Positions 27,812 through 37,629 of a DNA stretch of 64,000 bases are shown here, piece after piece. The notes under the pieces were generated by a model. It worked only from the letters and a program-made list of their open reading frames with translations, had not been told where the DNA came from and did no database searches. This stretch comes from Bacteroides oleiciplenus YIT 12058 (GTDB taxonomy: Bacteria; Bacteroidota; Bacteroidia; Bacteroidales; Bacteroidaceae): the NCBI RefSeq assembly GCF_000315485.1, contig NZ_JH992940.1, positions 1,748,816-1,812,815 of the forward strand, written 5' to 3'. The first letter of the stretch is position 1. Each line of letters starts with the position of its first letter. The translations under genes were made by a program, and so were the position numbers.

Positions 27812-30228
27812 GTGTGACCTGAAAAGTCACGTAATTGATTGTTAAACAGCAATGTATATTGCAAGATTTAACCCGCTGTTCCGTCAGCGGTAGCCTACTA
27901 TAAGGTGCATCTCCAGTGATGGGTTGTGCTAAGCTTATAGGACAAAGTACACTTTCCGAAAGGACAAGACTGAACCGTGAGGGAACGTCAAGGGCGGTTA
28001 GTATCATACCGTCGAGTGGCGAGGCTGGATAGCATGGTTAACGTAATGTGAACTGACTTTAGCCGTCGTAAGGTTTGAAGGAGCGCAAGATACTTTAGCT
28101 CTCACCAAAAGGTAAGCAGTCGGATAACCCTCGCCCATGTTGGGGTTACACGGACATAGCACTGCCGGCGGACTTGGCAGAACCTAAACTATCCGTTTGT
28201 CAATTGCGTGGAACAGGGCAAGCCTGTATCTCTCTCGTAATAATGCGAGTAAGCGAACCGCAAGGCAAGCCGAATGGGGTGCAGGTATGAGATAACGGAG
28301 AAAGCGAATGCCGCCCTGTAATGGGGAGGATACGGATTGAACCAACATCACGAGTTAATGAGGGTAACATCATCCGACACGAAAGTGGGCAGACTTCCGT
28401 ATATGGTAACTCTTTACAAGATAACTTTTAGAACTTTCAAAAGGAGGAAAGCAAATGAACGAGATTAAAACATCGTGTGCGCCTGCTGACAGCAGGAATC
28501 TGACTTGGGACGGTATGAACTGGTCTAAGTGTGAAACCTATGTCCGAAAGCTACAAGCGCGTATTGTAAAGGCTCAGAAAGAAGGCAGACATAACAAGGT
28601 GAAAACCTTGCAGTGGATGCTTACCCACTCTTTTTACGCCAAGGCATTGGCAGTAAAGAGGGTTACTTCCAACAAAGGGAAGAATACGTCTGGAGTAGAT
28701 AAACAGCTTTGGGACTCTCCCAAGCGCAAGTACAAAGCAATCGGTGAACTTAGACGTCGTGGCTACCATCCACAGCCGCTCCGTAGGGTTCACATCAAGA
28801 AAAAGAACGGTAAACTCCGACCGTTGGGAATACCGACCATGAAAGACAGGGCGATGCAAGCATTATATCTCATGGCATTGGAACCGATAGCCGAAACGAC
28901 AGGCGACCGTTTTTCTTACGGCTTCCGAAAGAAGCGCAGGACAATGGACGCAATTCGTCAGATTGATACGGTTCTAAATCGCCAGCATTCCCCCGAATGG
29001 ATTTTGGAGGGAGATATTAAGGGTTGCTTCGACCACATCAGTCACGGCTGGCTTATTGAAAATATCCCTATGGATAAAACAATACTCAGAAAATGGCTGA
29101 AATGTGGAGCTGTATTCAATGGTAAACTGTTCCCGACAGAAGAGGGTACACCACAAGGAGGTATCATATCACCGACACTTGCAAATATGGCACTTGACGG
29201 ACTTCAACCACTCTTGGCTGAAAGATTCAAAAGACGTTTCATCAACTATAAGACATTCCACTACAAAGTGAATCTTATCAGGTATGCGGACGACTTTATA
29301 ATCACAGGTCGAGATAAGGAATTATTGGAAAACGAGGTCAAACCAATGGTGATAGAATTTCTCAAAGAAAGGGGTCTTACCTTATCCGAAGAGAAAACTA
29401 CCATTACGAACATATACGATGGATTTGATTTCTTAGGTTTCAATGTAAGGAAGTTCGGCAAAAGGCTGTACACATCTCCGTCCAAAGATGCACAGAAACG
29501 CTTTAGGGCAAAAATCAGTGACATCGTTAAAGGACATAAAATGTGTAAGCAGGAATCGCTGATACGAATGCTCAATCCTGTGATAACAGGTTGGGGAAAC
29601 TATTACCGATATGGTGCATCAACCAATGCTTTTCACGGTTGCGACAATCACATTTACAACCTCACAAAGAAATGGGCTTTACGTCGCCACCCAAAGAAAC
29701 GCAAGTCTTGGGTTGCAGATAAGTATTGGCATGAAATTCGGGGGCGTAAATGGACGTTTGCATGGAAATATGAAACAAAAAGCAAGAAAGTGAACTACCT
29801 GACCCTTAAAAGGTTGTCGGATATACATTATACTCCGTACAAGCAAGTCAAGGGGGAGGCAAACCCTTTCGACCCGGAATATGATGATTATTTCTTTCAG
29901 CGAAAGGAGCAACAAATGCTGGAATCTCTCAAAGGACGTAAGTCACTCTTATATTTATGGAACAAGCAGAAGCGGACTTGTCCGTTATGCGGCAAGGAGA
30001 TAGATTGTACAAAAGCATGGAACGTCAATGAAATATCTGTTGGTGGTTCAATTGTACGGCAACTTGTCCATAACAACTGCTACAAGCGAAATAAACGAAA
30101 CTGTTGAAAGTATGAGCCGATTTCTAACAACAAATAGAAATATTGAGTTGCTTGAGCCGTATGAGGGGAAACTCTCACGTACGGTTCTTAGGGGAGAAGG
30201 GGGCAGTAATGCCCTTGACTTACCCGAT
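27812..30228 (+). mobile_element. Group II intron, copy A (2417 bp)
   Basis: The 5' end GTGTGACC fits the GUGYG consensus and the 3' end is ...ACCCGAT, fitting AY. Domain V is at 30154-30187 (GAGCCGTATGAGG ... CGTACGGTTC, with the AGC triad); domain VI follows with a stem to 30228. Domains I-III occupy ~27812-28440, the maturase is in domain IV, and a candidate EBS1 (CCCATGT) is at 28134-28140. It is inserted antisense to susC. The sequence is apparently identical to copy B, which begins at the very next base. Confidence 0.95.
28455..30107 (+). CDS. ltrA: Group II intron reverse transcriptase/maturase with HNH domain (copy A)
   Basis: 550 residues, preceded by a strong AGGAGG-type ribosome site (28442-28447). 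The RT domain carries GIPTMKDRAMQAL, the GTPQGGIISP motif and the active-site Y277-A-D-D; the maturase (X) region follows (MLNPVITGWGNYYRYG). Residues ~509-550 form an HNH/zinc-finger type endonuclease (CPLCGKEI ... LVHNNC). All catalytic motifs look intact, so the element should be mobile. It has the same orientation as the intron RNA and opposite to susC. Confidence 0.96.
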   Translation: MNEIKTSCAPADSRNLTWDGMNWSKCETYVRKLQARIVKAQKEGRHNKVKTLQWMLTHSFYAKALAVKRVTSNKGKNTSGVDKQLWDSPKRKYKAIGELRRRGYHPQPLRRVHIKKKNGKLRPLGIPTMKDRAMQALYLMALEPIAETTGDRFSYGFRKKRRTMDAIRQIDTVLNRQHSPEWILEGDIKGCFDHISHGWLIENIPMDKTILRKWLKCGAVFNGKLFPTEEGTPQGGIISPTLANMALDGLQPLLAERFKRRFINYKTFHYKVNLIRYADDFIITGRDKELLENEVKPMVIEFLKERGLTLSEEKTTITNIYDGFDFLGFNVRKFGKRLYTSPSKDAQKRFRAKISDIVKGHKMCKQESLIRMLNPVITGWGNYYRYGASTNAFHGCDNHIYNLTKKWALRRHPKKRKSWVADKYWHEIRGRKWTFAWKYETKSKKVNYLTLKRLSDIHYTPYKQVKGEANPFDPEYDDYFFQRKEQQMLESLKGRKSLLYLWNKQKRTCPLCGKEIDCTKAWNVNEISVGGSIVRQLVHNNCYKRNKRNC

Positions 30229-32645
30229 GTGTGACCTGAAAAGTCACGTAATTGATTGTTAAACAGCAATGTATATTGCAAGATTTAACCCGCTGTTCCG
30301 TCAGCGGTAGCCTACTATAAGGTGCATCTCCAGTGATGGGTTGTGCTAAGCTTATAGGACAAAGTACACTTTCCGAAAGGACAAGACTGAACCGTGAGGG
30401 AACGTCAAGGGCGGTTAGTATCATACCGTCGAGTGGCGAGGCTGGATAGCATGGTTAACGTAATGTGAACTGACTTTAGCCGTCGTAAGGTTTGAAGGAG
30501 CGCAAGATACTTTAGCTCTCACCAAAAGGTAAGCAGTCGGATAACCCTCGCCCATGTTGGGGTTACACGGACATAGCACTGCCGGCGGACTTGGCAGAAC
30601 CTAAACTATCCGTTTGTCAATTGCGTGGAACAGGGCAAGCCTGTATCTCTCTCGTAATAATGCGAGTAAGCGAACCGCAAGGCAAGCCGAATGGGGTGCA
30701 GGTATGAGATAACGGAGAAAGCGAATGCCGCCCTGTAATGGGGAGGATACGGATTGAACCAACATCACGAGTTAATGAGGGTAACATCATCCGACACGAA
30801 AGTGGGCAGACTTCCGTATATGGTAACTCTTTACAAGATAACTTTTAGAACTTTCAAAAGGAGGAAAGCAAATGAACGAGATTAAAACATCGTGTGCGCC
30901 TGCTGACAGCAGGAATCTGACTTGGGACGGTATGAACTGGTCTAAGTGTGAAACCTATGTCCGAAAGCTACAAGCGCGTATTGTAAAGGCTCAGAAAGAA
31001 GGCAGACATAACAAGGTGAAAACCTTGCAGTGGATGCTTACCCACTCTTTTTACGCCAAGGCATTGGCAGTAAAGAGGGTTACTTCCAACAAAGGGAAGA
31101 ATACGTCTGGAGTAGATAAACAGCTTTGGGACTCTCCCAAGCGCAAGTACAAAGCAATCGGTGAACTTAGACGTCGTGGCTACCATCCACAGCCGCTCCG
31201 TAGGGTTCACATCAAGAAAAAGAACGGTAAACTCCGACCGTTGGGAATACCGACCATGAAAGACAGGGCGATGCAAGCATTATATCTCATGGCATTGGAA
31301 CCGATAGCCGAAACGACAGGCGACCGTTTTTCTTACGGCTTCCGAAAGAAGCGCAGGACAATGGACGCAATTCGTCAGATTGATACGGTTCTAAATCGCC
31401 AGCATTCCCCCGAATGGATTTTGGAGGGAGATATTAAGGGTTGCTTCGACCACATCAGTCACGGCTGGCTTATTGAAAATATCCCTATGGATAAAACAAT
31501 ACTCAGAAAATGGCTGAAATGTGGAGCTGTATTCAATGGTAAACTGTTCCCGACAGAAGAGGGTACACCACAAGGAGGTATCATATCACCGACACTTGCA
31601 AATATGGCACTTGACGGACTTCAACCACTCTTGGCTGAAAGATTCAAAAGACGTTTCATCAACTATAAGACATTCCACTACAAAGTGAATCTTATCAGGT
31701 ATGCGGACGACTTTATAATCACAGGTCGAGATAAGGAATTATTGGAAAACGAGGTCAAACCAATGGTGATAGAATTTCTCAAAGAAAGGGGTCTTACCTT
31801 ATCCGAAGAGAAAACTACCATTACGAACATATACGATGGATTTGATTTCTTAGGTTTCAATGTAAGGAAGTTCGGCAAAAGGCTGTACACATCTCCGTCC
31901 AAAGATGCACAGAAACGCTTTAGGGCAAAAATCAGTGACATCGTTAAAGGACATAAAATGTGTAAGCAGGAATCGCTGATACGAATGCTCAATCCTGTGA
32001 TAACAGGTTGGGGAAACTATTACCGATATGGTGCATCAACCAATGCTTTTCACGGTTGCGACAATCACATTTACAACCTCACAAAGAAATGGGCTTTACG
32101 TCGCCACCCAAAGAAACGCAAGTCTTGGGTTGCAGATAAGTATTGGCATGAAATTCGGGGGCGTAAATGGACGTTTGCATGGAAATATGAAACAAAAAGC
32201 AAGAAAGTGAACTACCTGACCCTTAAAAGGTTGTCGGATATACATTATACTCCGTACAAGCAAGTCAAGGGGGAGGCAAACCCTTTCGACCCGGAATATG
32301 ATGATTATTTCTTTCAGCGAAAGGAGCAACAAATGCTGGAATCTCTCAAAGGACGTAAGTCACTCTTATATTTATGGAACAAGCAGAAGCGGACTTGTCC
32401 GTTATGCGGCAAGGAGATAGATTGTACAAAAGCATGGAACGTCAATGAAATATCTGTTGGTGGTTCAATTGTACGGCAACTTGTCCATAACAACTGCTAC
32501 AAGCGAAATAAACGAAACTGTTGAAAGTATGAGCCGATTTCTAACAACAAATAGAAATATTGAGTTGCTTGAGCCGTATGAGGGGAAACTCTCACGTACG
32601 GTTCTTAGGGGAGAAGGGGGCAGTAATGCCCTTGACTTACCCGAT
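30229..32645 (+). mobile_element. Group II intron, copy B (2417 bp), directly abutting copy A
   Basis: Begins GTGTGACC immediately after the ACCCGAT end of copy A with no exon base between them. Domain V is at 32571-32604 and the end is at 32645, next to susC codon 282. The offset to copy A is exactly 2417 bases throughout. Either a second retrohoming event used the existing 5' exon junction, or a head-to-tail multimer inserted at once. Confidence 0.95.
30872..32524 (+). CDS. ltrA: Group II intron reverse transcriptase/maturase with HNH domain (copy B)
   Basis: Predicted protein identical over all 550 residues to the copy A maturase, with the same ribosome site (30859-30864), YADD active site and C-terminal HNH cysteines. 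No mutation distinguishes it, so the duplication is recent or kept uniform by gene conversion. Confidence 0.96.
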   Translation: MNEIKTSCAPADSRNLTWDGMNWSKCETYVRKLQARIVKAQKEGRHNKVKTLQWMLTHSFYAKALAVKRVTSNKGKNTSGVDKQLWDSPKRKYKAIGELRRRGYHPQPLRRVHIKKKNGKLRPLGIPTMKDRAMQALYLMALEPIAETTGDRFSYGFRKKRRTMDAIRQIDTVLNRQHSPEWILEGDIKGCFDHISHGWLIENIPMDKTILRKWLKCGAVFNGKLFPTEEGTPQGGIISPTLANMALDGLQPLLAERFKRRFINYKTFHYKVNLIRYADDFIITGRDKELLENEVKPMVIEFLKERGLTLSEEKTTITNIYDGFDFLGFNVRKFGKRLYTSPSKDAQKRFRAKISDIVKGHKMCKQESLIRMLNPVITGWGNYYRYGASTNAFHGCDNHIYNLTKKWALRRHPKKRKSWVADKYWHEIRGRKWTFAWKYETKSKKVNYLTLKRLSDIHYTPYKQVKGEANPFDPEYDDYFFQRKEQQMLESLKGRKSLLYLWNKQKRTCPLCGKEIDCTKAWNVNEISVGGSIVRQLVHNNCYKRNKRNC

Positions 32646-33617
32646 AATACCATCGATAACATAAAGTGCATTAGAAGACTGTTCGATACCTCTGGAACCA
32701 CGCATCACCACTTTACTTGCACCGCCGACACCGGAAGAAGAAGCGTTAATATTCAAACCTGCAACCTTACCATTCAGCGAATTGATAAAATTAGCATCTT
32801 TCACAGCCAAGGCAGACTCTGCATCTACTTGAGTTACATTGTAACTCAATGCTTTCTCCGCACGCTTGATACCCAAAGCCGTCACTACTACCTCTTCTAT
32901 CAACTGTGAGTCTGTCTCCATCAGTAAGTTAATAGGTCCTGAGCCTTTAACAGCAATTTCCTGTGGCTTATAACCAATATAGGAGAACTGGATAACAGGA
33001 TTAGCTTCGGTGGTAGTCAGCGTAAAGTTACCATCAAAATCGGTAATACAGCCGACACTGGTACCTTTCACCAATACATTCACACCGATAAGGGGCCCCA
33101 TATCATCCGATACCACTCCGGTGATCGTGCGTTCTTTACCTTGTTGATTCCCCTCTTGCGGCGTAGCCGACTTTTCAGAAAGATAAACGATGTTATCTTC
33201 TACTTTAAAAGAAATGTCCTTTCCTTTAAGAATAGCGTTCAAGGCATCTTCAATGGATGCATTCTTTACCTTAACGTTCTCAACTGTCACTGTGGCGAGT
33301 TTGTCGTCATAGAAAAATTGATACTTGGATTGAGATTTAATCTGTTCGATGACTGTTCCTAACGTTGTGCGGGACACGTTCAAATTCAGTTGGGCGAAAG
33401 TCCACTGAACTGATACAGCCATGAAGAACAAAACTAATAAAGTCCGCAGAAATTTCGAACTTTGAAAAGCATGATTGTTGTTCATAAACAAAGTTTAAAG
33501 GTTACACATTGGTTAATTTTAATCAGCTAAGGGAGTATTTCTCCCAGCTTTCATATATAAAACAACAGGCACTCAAAATACACTTACTACAAAATGATAT
33601 TTTTTTTCATTAAAATA

Positions 33618-33655
33618 AAAAAGGGGATAGTTTTATTCGCTATCCCCTTATTCAA
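33618..33655 (-). terminator. Terminator after the regulatory block of the PUL
   Basis: AAGGGGATAG (33621-33630) pairs with CTATCCCCTT (33640-33649), with a U-rich run in the leftward RNA. It lies between the GH92 stop (33676) and the susC start (33491), so susC must have its own promoter in 33492-33617. Confidence 0.75.
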
Positions 33656-33675
33656 CACATCATTAACGTTTTCTC

Positions 33676-35955
33676 TTACTTCTTCTTTAGTTCATTGGAG
33701 AAAGAGTAAGGATAGTCTTCCGGCTGTGTTCCTCTCTGTAGATTGGGTTTGCTGCCCATATCAAATTTCAGGACACCTCCTTTTATCAGATCTCCGTGTT
33801 TCAGATAATTCTTAGTATACGTATTTCCATCCAAACGGAGTGACTCGATATATATATTTTCAGAGTTGTTATTCGCAGCATCAATCACCAACGAATTACC
33901 GTTCTCAAAATGCAGAGTAGTTTTCTTGAATAAAGGAGCTCCCAAAACATATTCATCAGTACCCGGACAAACAGGATAGAAGCCCAGTGCAGAGAATACA
34001 TACCAAGCGGAAGTTTGCCCATTGTCTTCATCTCCACAATAGCCGTCGGGACCGGGAGTGTACATGCGGTTCATCACCTCGCGCAACCAATATTGTGCTT
34101 TCCAGGGTTGTCCGGCATAATTGTACATGTAAATCATATGTTGTATCGGTTGATTGCCATGAGCATAGTTACCCATGTTCATCACCGTCATTTCACGTAT
34201 TTCATGGATCACCTGACCATAATAACTGTCATCGAATACAGGAGGAACAGTAAATACAGAATCCAGCATACCAACGAACACTTTTTCGCCCCCCATCAAG
34301 TCTATTAATCCTTGCGGGTCATGGAATACAGACCAGGAATAGTGCCAACTGTTTCCTTCCGTAAAGGCATCACCCCACTTCAGCGGTGAGAAAGGAGCCT
34401 GGAACTGGCCATCCTTGTTGCGGCCACGCATCAACAGGCTCTCTTTGTCGAATACATTCTTATAGTTCATGGCACGTTCTGCAAAAAGTTTCAGTTCTTT
34501 CTTCGGGCGATTCAGAGCCTTGGCCATTTGGTAGATGCACCAGTCATCATAAGCATATTCCAGCGTGCGGGCAGTATTTTCATTGATTTTCACATCGTAG
34601 GGAACATAACCCAGTTCATTGTAATATTCGTAACCCAGGCGACCGGTGGACGAAACTTCCGGGTGCACATTCTTGGTTCCATGGATAAGTCCTTCATACA
34701 AAGTAGTTACATCATCCACTTTGACGCCTTTCAGATAAGCATCGGCAAGTACGGAAGCCGAGTTATTACCAATCATACAACCACGATGTCCCGGGCTGGC
34801 CCATTCGGGGAAGAAACCGCTTTCTTTATACGTATTGACGAGACCTTCCTGAATTTGCTTGTTCACTGACGGATACATCAGGTTGAGGAAAGGGAATAGG
34901 CAACGGAAAGTATCCCAGAAGCCGGTATCGGTATACATATAGCCAGAAAGAACTTGTCCGTTGTAAGGACTGTAATGCACAGGAGCTCCGGTTTCGTCGA
35001 ATTCATAGAAAGAACGGGGGAAAAGCACCGAGCGGTACAGGCAAGAATAGAAAGTGCGATACTGGTCAAGATTACCACCGTCCACTTCTATTTTTCCCAA
35101 GACCTGATTCCAGGCATCCTGACCCTTCTGAACCAAAGTATCAAAGCTGTCATTACCCAATTCTTTCAGGTTTCTGTCAGCTTGTTCAAAGCTGATAAAA
35201 GAAGAAGCAACACGTGCATGAACGATTTCGCCTTTACGGGTTTTAAAACCGATAATGGCACCTGCATGTCCGGCAGACTGTTCATTCTGGTTTTCAGCCA
35301 GCTTGCCGTCGGCAACGGAAGCCCTGTAAGTGAAAGGTTTATCGAATTCTATAACGAAATAGTTCTTAAAGTTATCAGGAACTCCACCGCTATTGCGAGT
35401 AGTATATCCGATAATCTTGTTTTGTTCAGGAATAATCTTGATATAAGAACCTTTATCAAAAGCGTCTACCACCACATAAGAATGATCATTCTCAGGGAAG
35501 GTGAAACGGAACAGGACGGCACGCTCGGTAGGAGTGAATTCCGTTACAACATCATGCTCAGCGAGATATACCTTATAATAATGAGGTAATGCTATTTCTC
35601 CTTTATGTGAGAACCAACTGGCACGTTTATCTTCATTGAACTCCGGTTTACCTACCACCGGCATGATAGAAAACTGACCATAGTCATTAATCCAGGGACT
35701 GGGTTGATGGGTTTGCTTGAAACCACGGATTTTATTGGCAGTGTACACATATTGCCAGCCATCTCCCATCTTCCCTGTCTGCGGTGTCCAGAAGTTCATA
35801 CCCCAGGGACGCGCAATAGCCGGATAAGTATTACCGGTAGAAAGTTCGAAGGTGGACAACGTACCCATCAATGGATTGACGTATTGTGTAAAATCTTTAG
35901 CCTGCCCCCAAAGAGCGCAGCACAAAAAACTAATCGATAAAAAAAGGTTCTTCAT
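33676..35955 (-). CDS. GH92 alpha-mannosidase (PUL copy 3)
   Basis: 759 residues with signal peptide MKNLFLSISFLCCALWGQAKD and the motif YVNPLMGTLSTFELSTGNTYPAIARPWGMNFW. The catalytic acid is in FTEGNSWHYSWSVFHD and the base in GDEDNGQTSAWYVF. The loop equivalent to GNEPSHH reads GNQPIQHM, and the N-terminal motif departs from the common GTGGHGHTYPGA form, so its linkage preference is probably not simple alpha-1,2 (alpha-1,3 or 1,6 are possibilities). It follows fecR by 59 bases and ends the regulatory block. Periplasmic. Confidence 0.92.
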   Translation of the reverse strand: MKNLFLSISFLCCALWGQAKDFTQYVNPLMGTLSTFELSTGNTYPAIARPWGMNFWTPQTGKMGDGWQYVYTANKIRGFKQTHQPSPWINDYGQFSIMPVVGKPEFNEDKRASWFSHKGEIALPHYYKVYLAEHDVVTEFTPTERAVLFRFTFPENDHSYVVVDAFDKGSYIKIIPEQNKIIGYTTRNSGGVPDNFKNYFVIEFDKPFTYRASVADGKLAENQNEQSAGHAGAIIGFKTRKGEIVHARVASSFISFEQADRNLKELGNDSFDTLVQKGQDAWNQVLGKIEVDGGNLDQYRTFYSCLYRSVLFPRSFYEFDETGAPVHYSPYNGQVLSGYMYTDTGFWDTFRCLFPFLNLMYPSVNKQIQEGLVNTYKESGFFPEWASPGHRGCMIGNNSASVLADAYLKGVKVDDVTTLYEGLIHGTKNVHPEVSSTGRLGYEYYNELGYVPYDVKINENTARTLEYAYDDWCIYQMAKALNRPKKELKLFAERAMNYKNVFDKESLLMRGRNKDGQFQAPFSPLKWGDAFTEGNSWHYSWSVFHDPQGLIDLMGGEKVFVGMLDSVFTVPPVFDDSYYGQVIHEIREMTVMNMGNYAHGNQPIQHMIYMYNYAGQPWKAQYWLREVMNRMYTPGPDGYCGDEDNGQTSAWYVFSALGFYPVCPGTDEYVLGAPLFKKTTLHFENGNSLVIDAANNNSENIYIESLRLDGNTYTKNYLKHGDLIKGGVLKFDMGSKPNLQRGTQPEDYPYSFSNELKKK

Positions 35956-36014
35956 GATATTACAATAATTATTTGGTTATCAGGTTTTATATATAATGCG
36001 TCATCTAAAACTAT

Positions 36015-37019
36015 TTATTTCTTCGAAGACAAAAATACACTATTTCCCACTATTTTATATTCAATAGGTATCACATTCTTAACAGAGTTCAACACCTCTT
36101 CCACAGTACTCTTCTTTTTCAGTGCACCGGTATAAGTTTTTGTCACATCCATTTCAGGAGCCAGAATAATTTTCACCCCATAGGAATTCTCCAAAGTTCG
36201 TGCAATGGTGAAAATATCCGCCTTCTCAAATACAAATTGGTTATTATGCCAGTTTTCAATACCTGTATCCACTTGTTTCACTACCAGGCGGCGGGTCATG
36301 CCATTCAGCTCCGCTTTCTGTCCCGGAGACAGAACAATCATCCCTTCTTCATGATTCCCTTTAACTTCAATTTCTCCTTTTATCAGTGTGGCTACTGCCG
36401 AACGGCTAGCCTTGTCACTCTTCAAATTAAAGACTGTTCCCAAGACTCTGACCTGCATAGCTTCACTTCGTACAATAAAAGGTTTCTCCACATTTCTCTT
36501 TACTTCAAAATAGGCTTCACCTTCTATATATACATTCCTTCCCTTTTCTGAAAATTCGCTCGGATACTTCAAGGTAGTATGTTTGTTCAGCCAAACTTTG
36601 GTACCGTCGGGTAGCATCAATTCTTTGACTTCGTCTCTTGCCGTGACAGCCACCAATGAACTCGTCCCGCTTTGCGACTGATAAATATGATAACTCAAAC
36701 CGGATATGAGAAAGATACCTATAAACATAGCAGCATATCGCATCCAGGTATTCATTCTGCGCACCTTATGCCGCTTCATCTCTTCCTGTTTCAACCGTCT
36801 GAATAATTGTTTCTCCGCTCTCTCTATTTCCTTTTCATCTGCAAAATTTTCGTTTTTTCCGAGATGATATATTTGCTCTATCTTGAACAATTCACGCGCG
36901 TTACCGTCTGACTCGTTCAGCCAAGCATTCACCTTATGGAGTTCTTCTTCAGAACATTCGCCCATAAGGAATCTGGCCATCAATTCTTCATCCAACTTAT
37001 TTATTCCTTCCTTCATCAT
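36015..37019 (-). CDS. FecR-family anti-sigma factor
   Basis: 334 residues. A cytoplasmic N-terminal ~80 residues (sigma-binding) precede one transmembrane helix (TWMRYAAMFIGIFLISGLSYHIY, ~86-108). Next are the periplasmic FecR domain (ELMLPDGTKVWLNKHTTLKYPSEF) and a C-terminal STN-like DUF4974 domain (YTGALKKKSTVEEVLNSVKNVIPIEYKIVGNSVFLS). It should sense the STN domain of the SusC in this PUL and hold or release the adjacent ECF sigma factor. With susC truncated after its STN and partial plug, the signalling partner is abnormal. It lies 31 bases after the sigma gene. Confidence 0.93.
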   Translation of the reverse strand: MMKEGINKLDEELMARFLMGECSEEELHKVNAWLNESDGNARELFKIEQIYHLGKNENFADEKEIERAEKQLFRRLKQEEMKRHKVRRMNTWMRYAAMFIGIFLISGLSYHIYQSQSGTSSLVAVTARDEVKELMLPDGTKVWLNKHTTLKYPSEFSEKGRNVYIEGEAYFEVKRNVEKPFIVRSEAMQVRVLGTVFNLKSDKASRSAVATLIKGEIEVKGNHEEGMIVLSPGQKAELNGMTRRLVVKQVDTGIENWHNNQFVFEKADIFTIARTLENSYGVKIILAPEMDVTKTYTGALKKKSTVEEVLNSVKNVIPIEYKIVGNSVFLSSKK

Positions 37020-37050
37020 ACTAATAAAACAACCGTTTCAATAAAAACAC

Positions 37051-37611
37051 TTATACCTTACCTAATAAAAAGAGGACCAACATGAAGTTCAGGTAGCCCA
37101 ATCTTTCGCGCAGAAACTTCAAAGCCTTATACATATGGGCTTCCACTGTTCGCAACGATATACCCATCGTTTCTGCAATATCCTTGTTCTTCATATCATG
37201 TAGATAACTGAGTTTAAAGACCATCTTACATTTGTCCGGCAGTTCATTAATCGCCTCAGAGAGTTCCCTTCTGAGTTCCCGGTCTTCTATCCTCTTCACA
37301 ACTTCATTGCTATCCGGCTGATAGAACTCAATCCTCTTCTTGTTAATCTCCGTCACAACAGCTTCATAACTATTCTTGACCTCCCGGTGCTTCAATACAT
37401 TTAAAGCACGGGTATACACTGCCCGATACAGGAATGCCTGTATCTGTTCTCCCACCGTCACCATGTCTTGCCGCCGCCACAACTCTACAAATACATCTTG
37501 CACTACGTCCTCCGCTTCTTCTTCGCCCACAATGCGTGTAGCGTAAAAGAGAAGATTAGCATAGTACTGACGGAAAAGCAGTTTATAAGTCAGGTCAAAG
37601 TTATCACCCAT
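37051..37611 (-). CDS. ECF RNA polymerase sigma factor (FecI-like)
   Basis: 186 residues. Region 2 contains AEDVVQDVFVELWRRQD (core binding and -10 recognition), and region 4 contains DMKNKDIAETMGISLRTVEAHMYKALKFLRERL (helix-turn-helix). It probably directs transcription of the susC operon when released by FecR. The start is 18 bases after a GH92 stop and fecR follows at 31 bases, so the sigma/anti-sigma pair is embedded between two mannosidase genes in one unit, as in the BT3990-BT3994 region of B. thetaiotaomicron. Confidence 0.93.
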   Translation of the reverse strand: MGDNFDLTYKLLFRQYYANLLFYATRIVGEEEAEDVVQDVFVELWRRQDMVTVGEQIQAFLYRAVYTRALNVLKHREVKNSYEAVVTEINKKRIEFYQPDSNEVVKRIEDRELRRELSEAINELPDKCKMVFKLSYLHDMKNKDIAETMGISLRTVEAHMYKALKFLRERLGYLNFMLVLFLLGKV

Positions 37612-37629
37612 AATCCCACAGTTATCTTT

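Larger units (their letters stand above)
25322..33491 (-). pseudogene. susC, TonB-dependent transporter interrupted by two group II introns
   Basis: Exon 1 is 33491-32646 (codons 1-282) and exon 2 is 27811-25322 (codons 283-1111). Removing the 4834 bases between them restores a perfect 1111-residue SusC reading VIDGI|PMYSLSSAGG across the join. The N-terminus has a signal peptide, an STN domain (~40-105), a CarboxypepD_reg-like domain (~120-200) and then the plug; exon 2 gives the rest of the plug and the barrel ending LKLKF. The STN domain and the nearby FecR/ECF genes indicate trans-envelope signalling control. The introns are antisense, so susC mRNA cannot be spliced: exon 1 runs three residues into intron and stops. 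Met3 is an alternative start. Confidence 0.93.

Noticed and set aside
28551..32332. Leftward reading frames of 60-104 codons inside both introns
   Set aside because: They are complementary-strand shadows of the maturase genes, identical in both copies and without recognisable domains or start signals.
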